Source: Poronia punctata
Taxonomy: Eukaryota; Ascomycota; Sordariomycetes; Xylariales; Xylariaceae
NCBI GenBank assembly: GCA_022579005.1
Contig: MU401587.1
Coordinates: 1-64,000, forward strand
Direction: 5' to 3'
DNA length: 64,000 bases
This document shows positions 21,446-33,500 of the stretch, in pieces. The translations under genes were made by a program, and so were the position numbers. The notes under the pieces were generated by a model. It saw only the letters and a program-made list of their open reading frames with translations. It did not search any database and was not told the DNA's origin. The stretch's first letter is position 1. Every line of letters starts with the position of its first letter.

Positions 21446-24400
21446 TGTGATGGCTATCACCGGTTCACCGCATCAACCCCAGCAGAGCACAAGAGCCGTT
21501 ACAAGCCTCCGTCTGTAATCAGGAGCAGTGTCGTAGACAAGAACGTTTTTGCCCAGCCTGATGGGCAAAAAGAAGAAGAATAGGACTGAAACCCGCAGTC
21601 ACAGCAGCGGTGATATAGTATAAGTTTAACAGTGGAAAGGAGTGACGACGAAGTGGTCAAGATCGTGAATTGGCCATCACAGCCAGTGACCGGGTATCAT
21701 TTCAGAACTCGAAAGGAATGAAAACCGAGAGTAACACAAAAGACGTTGGAGGACAGGTAGTCAAAGACCCGGTAAACTGGTCGGGCTGAAATCGAGGCAA
21801 TAATACCTGAAAGTTTGGGACTGGTAAGAACCTAGGTTAATAAGTTTATTAAGTTCGCGCGGGTAATGGCCGAGGCTGGAGGTGGGCAGGCTGGCGTGGC
21901 TGGCTCACTTGGGCGGTCCGCCTTTCTGAATATGAGGGCGATGGTCAGGTGAAGTGAAGATCGTAGACTTAAAAGGGTAGGTGATGGGCCCGTGGTGGAG
22001 GATGGTCGTGAAGATCTGCTGTTAACCACCTTGTCCGAAGTGGACTTGTTCTTGGCACAGCTGACCGTGCAATACAATAATATTACCAGCACAAGATTAC
22101 CTTGTATAAAACTGGGGAGGCCATATATTTCCTGGGTTGTTGCGGTCGACGATGAATTTCGCGTTCGCTTGCACTTGAAATTCGCGGACGATCACGAGCC
22201 CAATGACCAGCTTACTCAGTACCAGTTGAACTTTGGTATGTACTCGTACGTGCGGATAGTCAAGGGTAGGAAGGCGTGGAAGGGTACGCAAGAAAGAATA
22301 TGTAAAGAACACGGCAGAATGTGGGGTGTCTCAATCTTGTCTGAACGAGGTGTCGCAGTTTACTGGTCAGTCTCAGTCATCAAACGATGCTCGAACCTCT
22401 GGATAATAGATCAGAAAGGTAGGTTAGTGTTTTTTACGCAGGATGAAGGTAATTACCTGGTTCCTGGCAGCCAAAGGAACGCAGGACTCCAAGATAATAA
22501 TTTTGAGCCAGCCCTGTTTCGGACGAAAAGAATCCTCGAGGTCCAACCACGCCTCTGACGGTCTGGTCTGACCACGATGACTCGCATGGCCATATATATG
22601 GGCAGACGGATTGCACCGTTTGTGGCTCCCATATCTACACGTATCTACGAATAGGTTAGTTGGTCTAATATGGTTAGATGGGTGCGCTGTTGCAATGTTT
22701 TGTGGTTTAACTGCTCATGTTACGAATAGTATTACGGTTACCAACCAATACTAGTCGAGGCAACCAACCTTTTTTAAAAAGGCTTCCCTTGATCGAGTTG
22801 GTAAGCGAGTCATGCTGATCACCAGTATGGTATGTACGAGTAGGTATTTGTTTGAACTGGCCGACTGGATGGATGGGTGGAAAAAGTATTCCATATCCCA
22901 AAGGTAACCTAAATACCGCATCATTTGCTCAACGTTCTTGTTTTACATTCTTACACTGGAAAGGGAATCACGGAATCCCCTCGGGAATTGCAATCTGTGG
23001 GGAAGATTGTCCCGAAAATAATAAAGGCAGAGTTCAACAGATTTGACGTTGAAGCGACAAATCTAAAACCCTGTACTTGTGGGGCAAGTGATGTCAGAAC
23101 TTTAGGTGTTACACGTTACAACCGGGACCATCTTCCCAGATGCTTGCGTAGGGCAGGTACATCATGTACATTTTCTGCGCGCACGTCTGTGTGTACGAGT
23201 ACACGTAGGGATACTGTGGATTGGTGGGATTGGGGTCCGATGAAGGAATCCAATCGTTCCGACATTAGCATATGTACACGCGTACAATCTTCATGCGATC
23301 TACTCGTAGGCAGGCCGGGAACTTTAAAAAGCTTGCAAATGTTAATACTTGTGATTGTACTGCAGGGAACCTTGCAAAATGTAGAATTTGAAGCTAGGTA
23401 GATAAATAACAGTCTGTTACTATCTTCTTGTACGTGTAGATGCCGGAGTGAGATGTCCAAGCGTCGTATGCCGGGCACCCGAGAAACATCAGCTAGACCT
23501 ATTTTAATCGTGTGGCGGTGTGGCCATGGATAAAACATCCCCCCAGTCTGATGCGGAAGGCAAGCTAGAGTTAGGTAGCATAATTAAAGCTGAGAAGGTA
23601 CGCGTACACCAAAAAAAAAAATAGGAGAAGAAAATAGTACCTACTCGTAAGGGTACTACGTGTACTCAGTACATCCTGGTGACTGTACATTTGAGGGACA
23701 ATGTTTGCCATTTGTGGCGGATCGTTATGTTCCCCTACTCGTAGGTTAGGCATTTTGTAATATCATTTCCATATACCACTCCGCATTCCGCATTCCGGGG
23801 ACCTCATCCTTGCGTCCCACTCATAGTCCTATCTACTATTGGTCCTATACACATATGCGAAGCTAGGGTCTGCCCGAGCTTATGGGGTCATTGATTTTAT
23901 GAAACGAGCTAAAAGATAATCGTGTCATCCGCTTGGTCTGTTGAATCCTGAAGAGCACTTGGCATCACCTTTGGGAAGGACCCTTTGCTTTTCTTTTTGC
24001 CGGCCCGTTGTCAGCTTCTGCTTCTGTGGTGGTCATAGGAACACGCCGTACCTAATCTTCCTATTTTCCGCAAAACGAACGAAATTATCCACGATATACC
24101 TATACCTACACGCAATTCTAGGCTCGAACGGGCCTATTGCAAAACGTATCCGTGACACGACAGCTTAGAAGTTAGAAAGAACTGACCCGGCACGATATGC
24201 TTATGTAAACAAGAATATAAGCTGAATCAATTACCACGCAATGGTAAATGGACAACTACAACACTTTTTAGGTTTGTCCACGAGTAGAGAGCACGAGGGG
24301 ACCGGAAACACGGCTGCCGCATTAATGTAGATCTCCCCAGACGGCCCGGGACGATCTATGAGAGCCACTGACGGATCACAACTGTGTCGGGCGTGTTTAA

Positions 24401-25680
24401 GCACTCCTTCGCTCTTTCTCTCTTTTGCTTTTTCTTTCTCTTTTCGTATGCCGTCACGATGTAACCTGCACTCCTAAACATCTTATTTTAGAACAAAATG
24501 ACCTTATGTCCTCCTCTCCCATTCTGATTACCGGCTCTCTCTCTCTCTCTCTCTACCTATCCCCTTGCTGACAAAGCAATGAGAAGGACTGGTCACTGAT
24601 GGGTGGGCAACATGATACCTTCCCCATCGCAACTTTGGGCCGCCCACGCCACCTACCAAACCTGGGATGCGGTAAACAGCAAGTAGGTACACGTAATTAT
24701 GTTGGACCGAGACGAGAGACGACGCCCTTTTTCTTCGTCCGTGAAGTACCTAACCTACTCACTCGTCGTGCACGTACAAATCTAGGCGGTAGGTATTCGG
24801 CCTTGTATTCGCCGAGCGCCAGTTGTGGTGTAATCTTAAGACTTCATCATGGGAGGTGGAGCACAACAAGTCTGGGGTTTATTAGAAAGACGATGTTGTT
24901 TGGCTACCGTTTGTGTTTATTCTCTTAATTTAAGGACATTACATCTTTACGCGCAAAGGTCACACGGCAAACACAAAATATTCTTTTTTCTCTCTCTCTC
25001 TCCAGCAAGCCAGCCATTCCTAAAGGAGGGGGAGGCGAATCCTTGGGTTAATCTACGCTCGCTGGTCGCTTCCAACCCCAAACATGATACGCGACATATC
25101 CCGTCCGTCGGGCTCTTTTATTAGGTTAGGTGTTAGATGCCCTCTCTCACCGGTTCCCCCGGGCTCGCTTATTAGCCTGCTTGTTCCTGCATCCGTCTAC
25201 CTATTCTAGTCTAGAGATTCAGAACCAGAGCCTTGGCTACGGTAGGAACACAAACATCGCAAACTCGAGACTCCCCTCTGTATACTCGTACCTTTCTGAA
25301 CAAACAAAAGTCCTTTATTTAACCTGACCTAGGTAGGCATATGTAAACCAGCATAAAGCTGGAAAGTTACCTACCGAAATCATTGGAGCAATATTTTTCA
25401 GCTCCTATGGTCCGACCGACCACATCCTTCAGCATCAGTCCAGATACAGAATCCATTTCATCACCTATCTTACCTATCATGACGTTGGAAAAGCTCTCCA
25501 GCCGCTTCAGCCGTCCGCCCAAAACCTAGGTTAGATGGTAGCAGGGGTTTGATTTTCTTGCTAGGGCTGAACTCTTTCCTGTAATACCTAGGCGCCGTAT
25601 AAGTATTCAATTGAGGTCAGCTACCGACATACCTAACCTACAGATGTCGGTTTTTAACCCAGGTAAAGTATACATAATGC
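21446..25680. other. Gene-poor intergenic stretch, left part
   Basis: More than 4 kb without a supportable gene. A 188-codon open frame on the plus strand at 21992-22558 has no recognisable domain and is close to chance length. Elsewhere there are only scattered frames, a CT dinucleotide run at about 24537-24555, many short TAGGTAGG/CCTACCTA words and a cluster of TACTCGTA motifs (22241, 22835, 23194, 23301, 23642, 23736, 25283). Confidence 0.55.
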
Positions 25681-25690
25681 ATGGATGTGT

Positions 25691-25762
25691 AGGTAGGTAT
25701 GTATGTATGTATGTATGTATGTATGTGTGTCATGCAGACAGACAGACAGACAGACAAACCAA
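25691..25762. repeat. Compound microsatellite (GTAT)n then (GACA)n
   Basis: A (TATG)n run at about 25694-25727 is followed within 15 bases by a (CAGA)n run at about 25735-25757. Surrounding sequence is rich in TAGGTAGG words. A simple-sequence locus with no coding content. Confidence 0.85.
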
Positions 25763-26819
25763 CAGGCGTCTATTGCCGTACTCCGAAATATATAACCTAC
25801 CTAGGTAGGTAGGTAAGCAGGGGTCTAATGTAATTTCTGGGAATGAAAACAAAAAAGCTAAATTGTGTAGGTTAAGAACAGCTTAGTTCTTAGATCCTGA
25901 GAGAAAAGGAGAAGAAAAACAGGCCTCCTCGATCCATTTTCAATCTACGAGTACGACGACGCAAAAGGAAGCAGGAATGAAACAAGACCTTCTCTGAACT
26001 CCAACCCTACCTACCACTTTGCCTCTTTTTCTTTCCATTTCATTCATTCCCAGTCCTGCCTTAGCAAGGTAGGTAGTAAACATAGGTAGTAGTACGTTGG
26101 AGATAAAAGTACTCGTATATGCCGACGTTTACAATTTTCTCCAAGTATTGATTGCCAGTTCGAGCATCTTGTTTCCTTCTTCTTCTTCTTCCTCCCCCCC
26201 CCCCCTCTTCAAAATTGGCGGCAATAATTATTAAGACGAATGCAATTCCATCTAGGTATTATAACGCGTGTAAGCTTACGTGCATCATCTTTTTTACGCT
26301 TTCGCTTTCGCTTTCCGGCATGTCAGTCAGTCAGTCATCATCTTGTCCAACCCTACCTAACCTACCAAGTAGACTACAGTTTGTAAGAATTGGGATTGCA
26401 TGACGTGGGCGTTTGTATTGTTTTTGATATGTGGCGCGGAATATTATGTAGGTATTTAATGTATGTAAGACATATAATACATAACATGGCCCAATATATA
26501 TAGGTAGGCAGTGAAGACGATTGGGCCAGAATAAAAATACGCGGAGTAATAGGACAAAGTAAATCGAAGGCTCTCTTAAACAAGATGGCCGGGCAATTAA
26601 CAAACGAACGTACGAACAAGCAAACGAATGCATATGAGGGTAAACGGGACCGAATGGCTGCCTGCGCTTCTCAAGGTACTCGTCTTTACAATTCATTATC
26701 ACCGACCGAGGAAGCAAGTTTCCAAGGATAAATCATAAGAAAAGGCGCGTCAAAGCAGGGACTTTGAATAATAATAAAAACGGCCAGAATAAGATTGACG
26801 ACTTTTATTTATTTTCCAC
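25763..26819. other. Gene-poor intergenic stretch, middle part
   Basis: No gene seen. Holds a short TTC repeat and a 12-base C run near 26175-26207, and TACTCGTA-type motifs at 25946 and 26110. Confidence 0.5.
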
Positions 26820-26996
26820 GGGGGGGGGGGGGGGGGGGGGGGCGGGGGGGGGGGCGGGGGGGGGGGCGCGGCCGCGGCGACGGGGGCCCTCCCGACCCGC
26901 GGGAGTTACGTTGTTTTTTTTCCACTTTTTGCTGTGGATGTCGTTGCTTCTTTTTTTTTTTTTTTTTTTCTTTTAACCCCCCCCCCCCCCCCCCCC
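26820..26996. repeat. Long homopolymer locus: G-run, T-run, C-run
   Basis: 23 G at 26820-26842, continuing as G blocks broken by single C to about 26866; then 19 T at 26951-26969 and 20 C at 26977-26996. On one strand the G-run and C-run are complementary and about 110 bases apart, so they could form a hairpin; the G-run alone could form a quadruplex. It lies about 650 bases beyond the stop of the kinesin gene. Homopolymer lengths in assemblies are often unreliable. Confidence 0.85.
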
Positions 26997-27648
26997 TCCA
27001 TGTCGGCCTCCACCCTTTGGCGACGGGAAAAAGAAAATCAAAAGCAATTAAAGCGCCCGGCCCCCTTCCGAGGACACCAGCTCTTATAGATACTACAGGC
27101 AAACGAGGCCAACTGCATCGCCATCAGCCATCAGCCATCTTGAATAAATATACAGATGCGTAAAAGAAGCCTTTCTTTCCACCAACCATATAAGATTGTG
27201 CAAAATACCAAGGAAAAGAACATAAATAGCGATGGTAGCCCTGTCCTCCTAACTCCTCCTCGAATGGTGACGGCCCGACATAAAACATTGTTCCCTTCCC
27301 TCTCAGTCCCAACCTCTTGGCGACTGGGTACAGGCATAAAAAAAGAAGACATGGCCAATGCTCACCGACAGGGCCAGCAATCGACGATTCACTGCCTTTT
27401 AACATCGATCAAACCTCCTTTTCCTCATTACGACATTTTGCGTTACATGAGGCGAAAAAACATGACAAATAAATACAAGAACATGAAATCGAAAGGGGTA
27501 TAGTTTAAGCGAAAGGAAATGAAAAAGAGAAAGTCGGGACAGCCCGACCCTGAACGCCGGCCTACTTTGTGAATATTTGCAACAGTTGCTCTGGCCACAG
27601 TTGCAACGCGGTGCCGAGGACGGAAAGACGAAAGGGTGACCAAGGTGT
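26997..27648. other. 3' flank of the kinesin gene
   Basis: About 650 bases of mixed sequence downstream of the minus-strand kinesin stop; no gene seen. Short frames here appear to be chance. Confidence 0.45.
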
Positions 27649-30573
27649 CTAAACCTCCTGCAGCGATGGTTGCGTCTCTCTTTCTGCAGCTTGGTCACCC
27701 AGCGGCAGAGCCGGAGAAGGCAGCGCAGGGTGGGTAGCCTGATTTGGGTCCGTGATACCAGCTGCTTTAAGCTCACTGGGGGCAAGGCGAACACTGCCGC
27801 GGACGCCTCTGACGAGTTGTCCCGACTCGACACGGTCTTGAATCATTTCGTCCAACATCTTGTTCATATCGTCCACGCTTCGTCCTCGGACGGGCGAAGC
27901 TCTCTTAAGCTTTGCCATAGGCGGGTCCGGCAGCGCGTCCTGTGGCGGCGGACTAACCGACTCTAAAAGAAGCGATGATCGTGCTTCGCTCCTTATAGAT
28001 TCGAGTCCCTCGGCCGCATCTCTGGAACGGGCTGCGGTGCGGAGAGCCGCAAGCATCCTGTCCTTGTCGTCCAGCCTTGCTCGGAGCTCGGAAATCTCGG
28101 CGTCTTTCTCCTTGATCAATGCCGACACACTATGATCCTCACCAACCATGATGCTTTTGTTCGGTGACGAAAAGCCCGCCGACGTCCGAGACGAACTCGT
28201 CCTACGAGCTTGAAGTAATCTCTTCTCCAATGTGGCGATATATCGATTCTTATCCGTAAGGTCCGCTTGTAATGCTTGGTTCTGGGCTTGCAAAGACGCC
28301 ACGCCGTCGCCATACTCGCCTACGTTTTCTTCCTCCTCGTTTGCAGTCGCTTCTTCTCCGCCGCTTGATTGCCGTGCGCCCATCGACCTGCGCCCTATCG
28401 TTGAGGCTGACGAGCCTCTCGACGCCGTTCTTTCGAGCCCGCTGGGTGCCGTAGCCGAAGTACGGATCGAGGTCATTGAGAAACGGGGATGTACTCCTAA
28501 CGCACTGTAGGTGCCGTTGGAGTTCACCCCGGTCGATTTTGAGCTCAGTATGAGTCGGTTCAAGTGGTCTATCCGTTCTTTCAGCGCTGTACGTGCGAGT
28601 TGCATTTCCAATATCTGTTCTTCGTGCCTTGCTTCCGCTTCCTTCTCTCGTGCGAGCTCCTCTTCTGCATCCCTCGCCTTCTCTACTTCTTCCGTCGTAG
28701 CACTGTTATTTTTGGCCTGCGTCTCGAGTTGTTGCCTCAATTCAAGTATTTCCATCCGATAACGCTCGAGCAGGACTCTCGCCCCACCTTCACCCCCAGC
28801 ACCCAAGGCTTCTTCGGCGCGTTTGGCATGGCTCACGATGCTGTTCTTCGCCCTCGAGGCGAATTTAAGCGTGTTCAGGGTTTCCGTAGCGTGGCTGTTG
28901 GCCGAAGCAGTGCTTCCTGCTGAGCCGGTCTGGATAGTACAGAGGATGCTCACAAGCGAATTCCCAGACAGTGCGCCTTGCAATAGCCGGGTAAGCTTAC
29001 TATCTCTGTACGGTAGGTGCTTGCCGTCTTTGTCGACGCCTTTCGCATCTTTCTGCTCCGAAAGTTTGGAGATGACTGTTCCGAGAGTCAGCAGACTCTT
29101 GTTGATATGGGATCCCTCCTGGCGGCGTTCTTTCGTCTCGGCAGCTTTCTCCGACCCTGCTAAATCGATCAGGCTGAGTGTAGAAACCCGAACTCCACCG
29201 GGTACTAAGCCGGCCCGTTTTCCCTCGGCGCCCGAGCCACCAGGCATCCGCTCTCTGCTCTCAACCACGATCTGCACTACTGCATGACTGCGAGAGCTCC
29301 TGGCATTGAACTGTGTGCTTGCGGTTCTCCTGGCTTGATCACCACGGGCGATGACTCGTAGCAACTGGGTCGGGCTCTGCACAATCTCTTCCTTCAGCGG
29401 GGTCGCATAGACACCGCGTTTGCTGTCCTCTCGCAGTTTAATCTCTTCCTGCGCAGCTCCGGGCCCGGCCGCGTTGCCCGTGGGCATACTCAGAAGATCG
29501 TGGATCCTTTCGTTGTATATTTCGAGATAACTTACGCGGAGTAGGAACTCCCTCGACGGCGTCTCGCGAATGTACGAAAATATATCCGTTATAGCAAGGG
29601 GGATGACGCCGGGAGAGGAGGCGGTGCCTTGCATCGAGAATGTTTTGCCTGTTCCTGTCATACCATAGGCGAATACCGTTCCGTGGTAGCCCTCCATCAC
29701 CCGACGAACCAGTCGTTTCGCACAGTGGTCGTATACGCGGCTGTTGTCGTCATGCGTCGTGAAAACGTTATCTATACCGAGTTAGCTTAGCTCCGAGAAG
29801 ATGATGAGGGTGGACCGACCATAGTAATAATCTCCGCCCTCGCGTCCACGATAGGCCACCAGGGATTTCCGGCCATCAACCATCCACTCGCCCCCTTCCG
29901 TCCGGCCGTTACTGCCTCCCGCATCTGGTCTCACGCGGACACTGACGAGGACATTGCCCTTGCCGTCTGAGCCCTTCGAAGTCCGTTTCTCTCTCATCGA
30001 TGACCCATTTATGTCTGCAAGATCGTCGTAGGTGGTGGCGGACGTTGAATACGAATCCTGAGCTGACGAGCTACGGCTTTGAGGTGGTGAGGATATACTA
30101 ATGAGTCCATCGGACATTCTCGCCCCAGCCCCGCCAAGCAAAGATTTACCCTCACCGCCTCCGTTCAATAAACTTGGCGTACCGCCGGACTGGAACCCGA
30201 CTTTGGGCGTTGCTAATTGAGGTGTGCGGGCTTTCCTTGCTGGGGTAACGGAGCCAGATAATGGACTTGGTGGCATACTGGCGGTTCGGCTCGGAGGTTG
30301 AGGAAATGAGTTGATACTAACAGTCTTCCGGATGGATCTGCCAGCATTATTTATTCCGGCCCCCTTCGGAAGCGGCAGAGCCATAGAAGGTGCTGGTGAT
30401 AAAGGTGATGTAGCTCCTGACGGCGCTCGCAGTCCACTTCTGGGGATGCCTAAACTTCTAGTTGGACTTGCAATCCCGCCGGTGCTCTTGCGACTCTTCG
30501 ACATGGGCAATGGTGGTAGAGCACTAGTTGGTGGATCGTTCGATCCCCGCGCACGGGGTAGTGTGGTCGCCAT
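27649..30573 (-). CDS. kipA: Kinesin-7 motor (Kip2/KipA/Tea2 type)
   Basis: Plus-end-directed microtubule motor that, in fungi, carries plus-end proteins and polarity markers. Two exons, 30573-29820 and 29771-27649, with a 48-nt intron (GTCGGT donor, GCTAAC branch) join to 958 aa. Residues 1-200 are a Ser/Pro/Arg-rich disordered head. The motor starts near 204 (GNVLVSVRVRP), with P-loop GMTGTGKT at 288-295, then NARSSRSHA (switch I) and LIDLAGSEKAAETKERRQEGSHINKSL in two parts (switch II). Coiled coil and Ser-rich stretches follow, ending in a conserved DMNKMLDEMIQDRVESGQLV segment I associate with the Kip2/KipA group. The start chosen is the ATG giving MATTLPR; a later MSKSRKS is possible. 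Neighbours are gene-poor on both sides. Confidence 0.92.
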
Positions 30574-33500
30574 CGCGTTATGGAAAGGAGCACGTCTAAA
30601 GCGCACAAATATGCAAATCTAGCCAGATGGGATATGCGCTTCACCTCTCCATGAGAGATCCAACGCCAACCGCTGCCGTGAGCGAAATATAGCGAGTGCT
30701 ATTTTATAGAAGAGAAGAGAGCCAAGGTGGAATAACCGAATTAAATGCAAAAACTTGTCTCGCAATCATAGCCAGGGTAACGAAGATGCATGCGTCCTCG
30801 AAGGCCTGCAGGCCGTTGAATCGGTAGCGGCAGAGCCCAGTGGGGTTATAGCAACGCTGCTGATTGGTTTGCGATCTGATATAATTATCGTAGTCGTTGA
30901 CAGCGACGGGTTGGGCAGACACGGAACGACGATATGTGGGGGCAAATGTTTGCGGCTCGGAAATCTGGACTTGACCTGAGCAGCGAATATTAGTTACGAA
31001 ACTTTGTCAGAATTTTGAACATCCAAGATGAAGTACGTGAGGTTGCGCTGTCGTGGCAGTACATCAAATGACTCGGAAATGTCGGCTAACTCACGGAGAA
31101 TGGGAGCGAAAGATGGAGCGCAGATACCAGGTAGCACTCTGTACTAACGCCCAATTACCCAAATCGCATGAACGGTACCCAAACCACTAGAAGAGCACAC
31201 AATTTCTGATCGAGCCGGTCGTCAAGACTGGCAAGTGGGCAAATGGGCGAATGAGTGAGTCGGGCGTTCGTTTGATAGTGCGGTTTGTAAGACAAGGTGG
31301 AATCGGTCTCAGTTCTGTGATAGACAGCGTACGCTTTCCCTACTATTTCAGTGATGGTGCGGTCTATTCCTTCCCCAGCTAAGATTTGTTTCGAGATGGA
31401 ACAATGCAGGCAAGGTTCGTAATCTGACGTATGTCGTATGTCGTTGGGTGTCGCGAGTATTGATCACAGTTGCACCTCTGCAGTAGCAATGTCCGATCAG
31501 CCCCGAGATATTCTTGAGAGAACAGCTGTAGGCAAAGTGAGCACGGCCAAGGTGTCGGTGGGAGAAAACGAGCGGCAGCTATCAAAATTTGCGAATAGGG
31601 TCTATGCAGGTGTTGAGCGCGTCTCTCAATACAGATGGCTTTTCACTGCATTGATGCCGAAGGTAAAAAGAAAGGGTAGTGTGTGGGTAGCGGCAAAGTA
31701 TAACCCAAGTATGCAGGATAGTAGTTTGTAATATTAAAATGCGCATTAGACTGCGAAAATGAGGGATCGCCAATGCAGGAAGACGGAGTAAGCAGCAGCA
31801 GAGGCAGTAATAGCACTACTAGAGGACATCACATCACCCACTGTAATCACCTAATCTAAACCCAATAGCACCAGCAACAATGAACTAACCTACATACTTC
31901 CTAAGTAATACCTACGAATAAGTGACGTCTCTGAACAATAGGCGGGTAAAATCTCTATTGTTCTGCCTTTACAGGTAGGTTCCTGGTTGCGACGGAAACG
32001 GCAGGCTGTTATTTAGATATTGTGTAATACTAGCAATTTACTTAGTATAGTAGGTAGATATGGGTTCGCTTTCGCTTCTTCAGTACTATGTACACGTAAA
32101 TATTCATTCAGGGGTTAATAATGATTTAGGGCGGTGTCGGTTGTCAGGTTGAAGACATTCGGAGAATGAGGATTGCGGCTCGTAGTTGCGTCTGTTACCT
32201 ACTCGTACCTATCACCTCCTATCGTGCGTGCGTGCCTTCTGGGTATAAGCAAAGGGGCGAGGGCAGGGGTCGCGTAAGGAGTAAAGTAGGTATGTATCCA
32301 GCACGTACCTAGACTAGGTACAATCGATCGAACAAGGGTTATGAGATATTGTACATGTACCTAGATTAGTTTCTCCTCCGACGAAGTACGCGCTAAAGCC
32401 CAACGGGAACTAGACTAGTACCTATTAAACTGAAGAAATGTGCAAAGCTCGCGCGGCAGTAGGTCAGGAGTGGTCAGGTTATCCCCAAAGCACTTTTCCT
32501 TAGCGGCACGCAGGTATTAACTGAATTTGGGCATGTTAATCCCCAAGAACCTCACTTCTCACATTTGGATCAGATCCTCTCCTGTGATTGTGTGCATCCT
32601 ACATCTCCTCACCTGTGCTTACATACCTTGTTAGTACATGGATGTGGCGATAGAGCGCGGGGCATGAAGCTCTACTTGTGATAAGACACAGTTGTCTTCT
32701 TTAGAAGAGACGGAGATTTCTATATATGATATCTGCAAGCAATTCGCTCCATCCAAAATGGCCAAGGTAGTATTTTGTTTATTTCTGTACAATCTTTTTT
32801 CTAGTGCAATCGCTTCTGTTAAACAAACTAAGGTACCTCATATGTATATCTGTAATACTCAAGTACATTTCTGTACCTGTGTCCTAGCTTTTAGCCAATC
32901 CTGGTCGCTATCCTGGCACAGGCTTATTCTAATCACGGACTAACGCAACCCCACCATCCAATCTGAGCCATAAAATCCCTGTCATTACAGTTGGCCTTAG
33001 TACCATAAATCGAGACTACAACCAATGCGGTTGTCAGGTCCTGCAAAGAACCAGGAACTGCTGTTCAAAGCGCGTATGGTACTCTGCTACTCGTATGTCT
33101 ACACTCTGATCTTTCCTCCTTTGCCTTATGGACCATTCTACTAGACAGGAACGTCATTTAACGACAAAACTATGGTTGGCTAATGTCTGGGGAAAACTAC
33201 GATATGAATGCGTGTCTCAGACCACAAGTCACCAAGAAGTTGACAGAGACGACAGCACGACAAGACTAGAAGATCGTCATCTAGCAATCGCTATATCAGT
33301 ACCACACGTGGCCAAGTCTAATGTGTCTTGTACGCGCACACACTCTCTGCCATCTACAGAAGTACCTCCTCGCTTACAGCAGAGTACTCGTATATACCCG
33401 GTACTTTAAAGGTGATAAGGAACTCTTGAGATGCTTCCTTGAGGGGTCTGTCTTGGCTAGACTAGCTTTGGACCGGCTACGAACTGAAACTGGCTACTAG

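Noticed and set aside
21992..22558. 188-codon plus-strand open frame in the gene-poor region
   Set aside because: No recognisable domain, no codon bias like the neighbours, and a length near what chance gives in 64 kb read in six frames.
26764..27163. Gly/Pro-rich frames over the G and C homopolymers
   Set aside because: Produced by homopolymer translation; no start context or conserved sequence.
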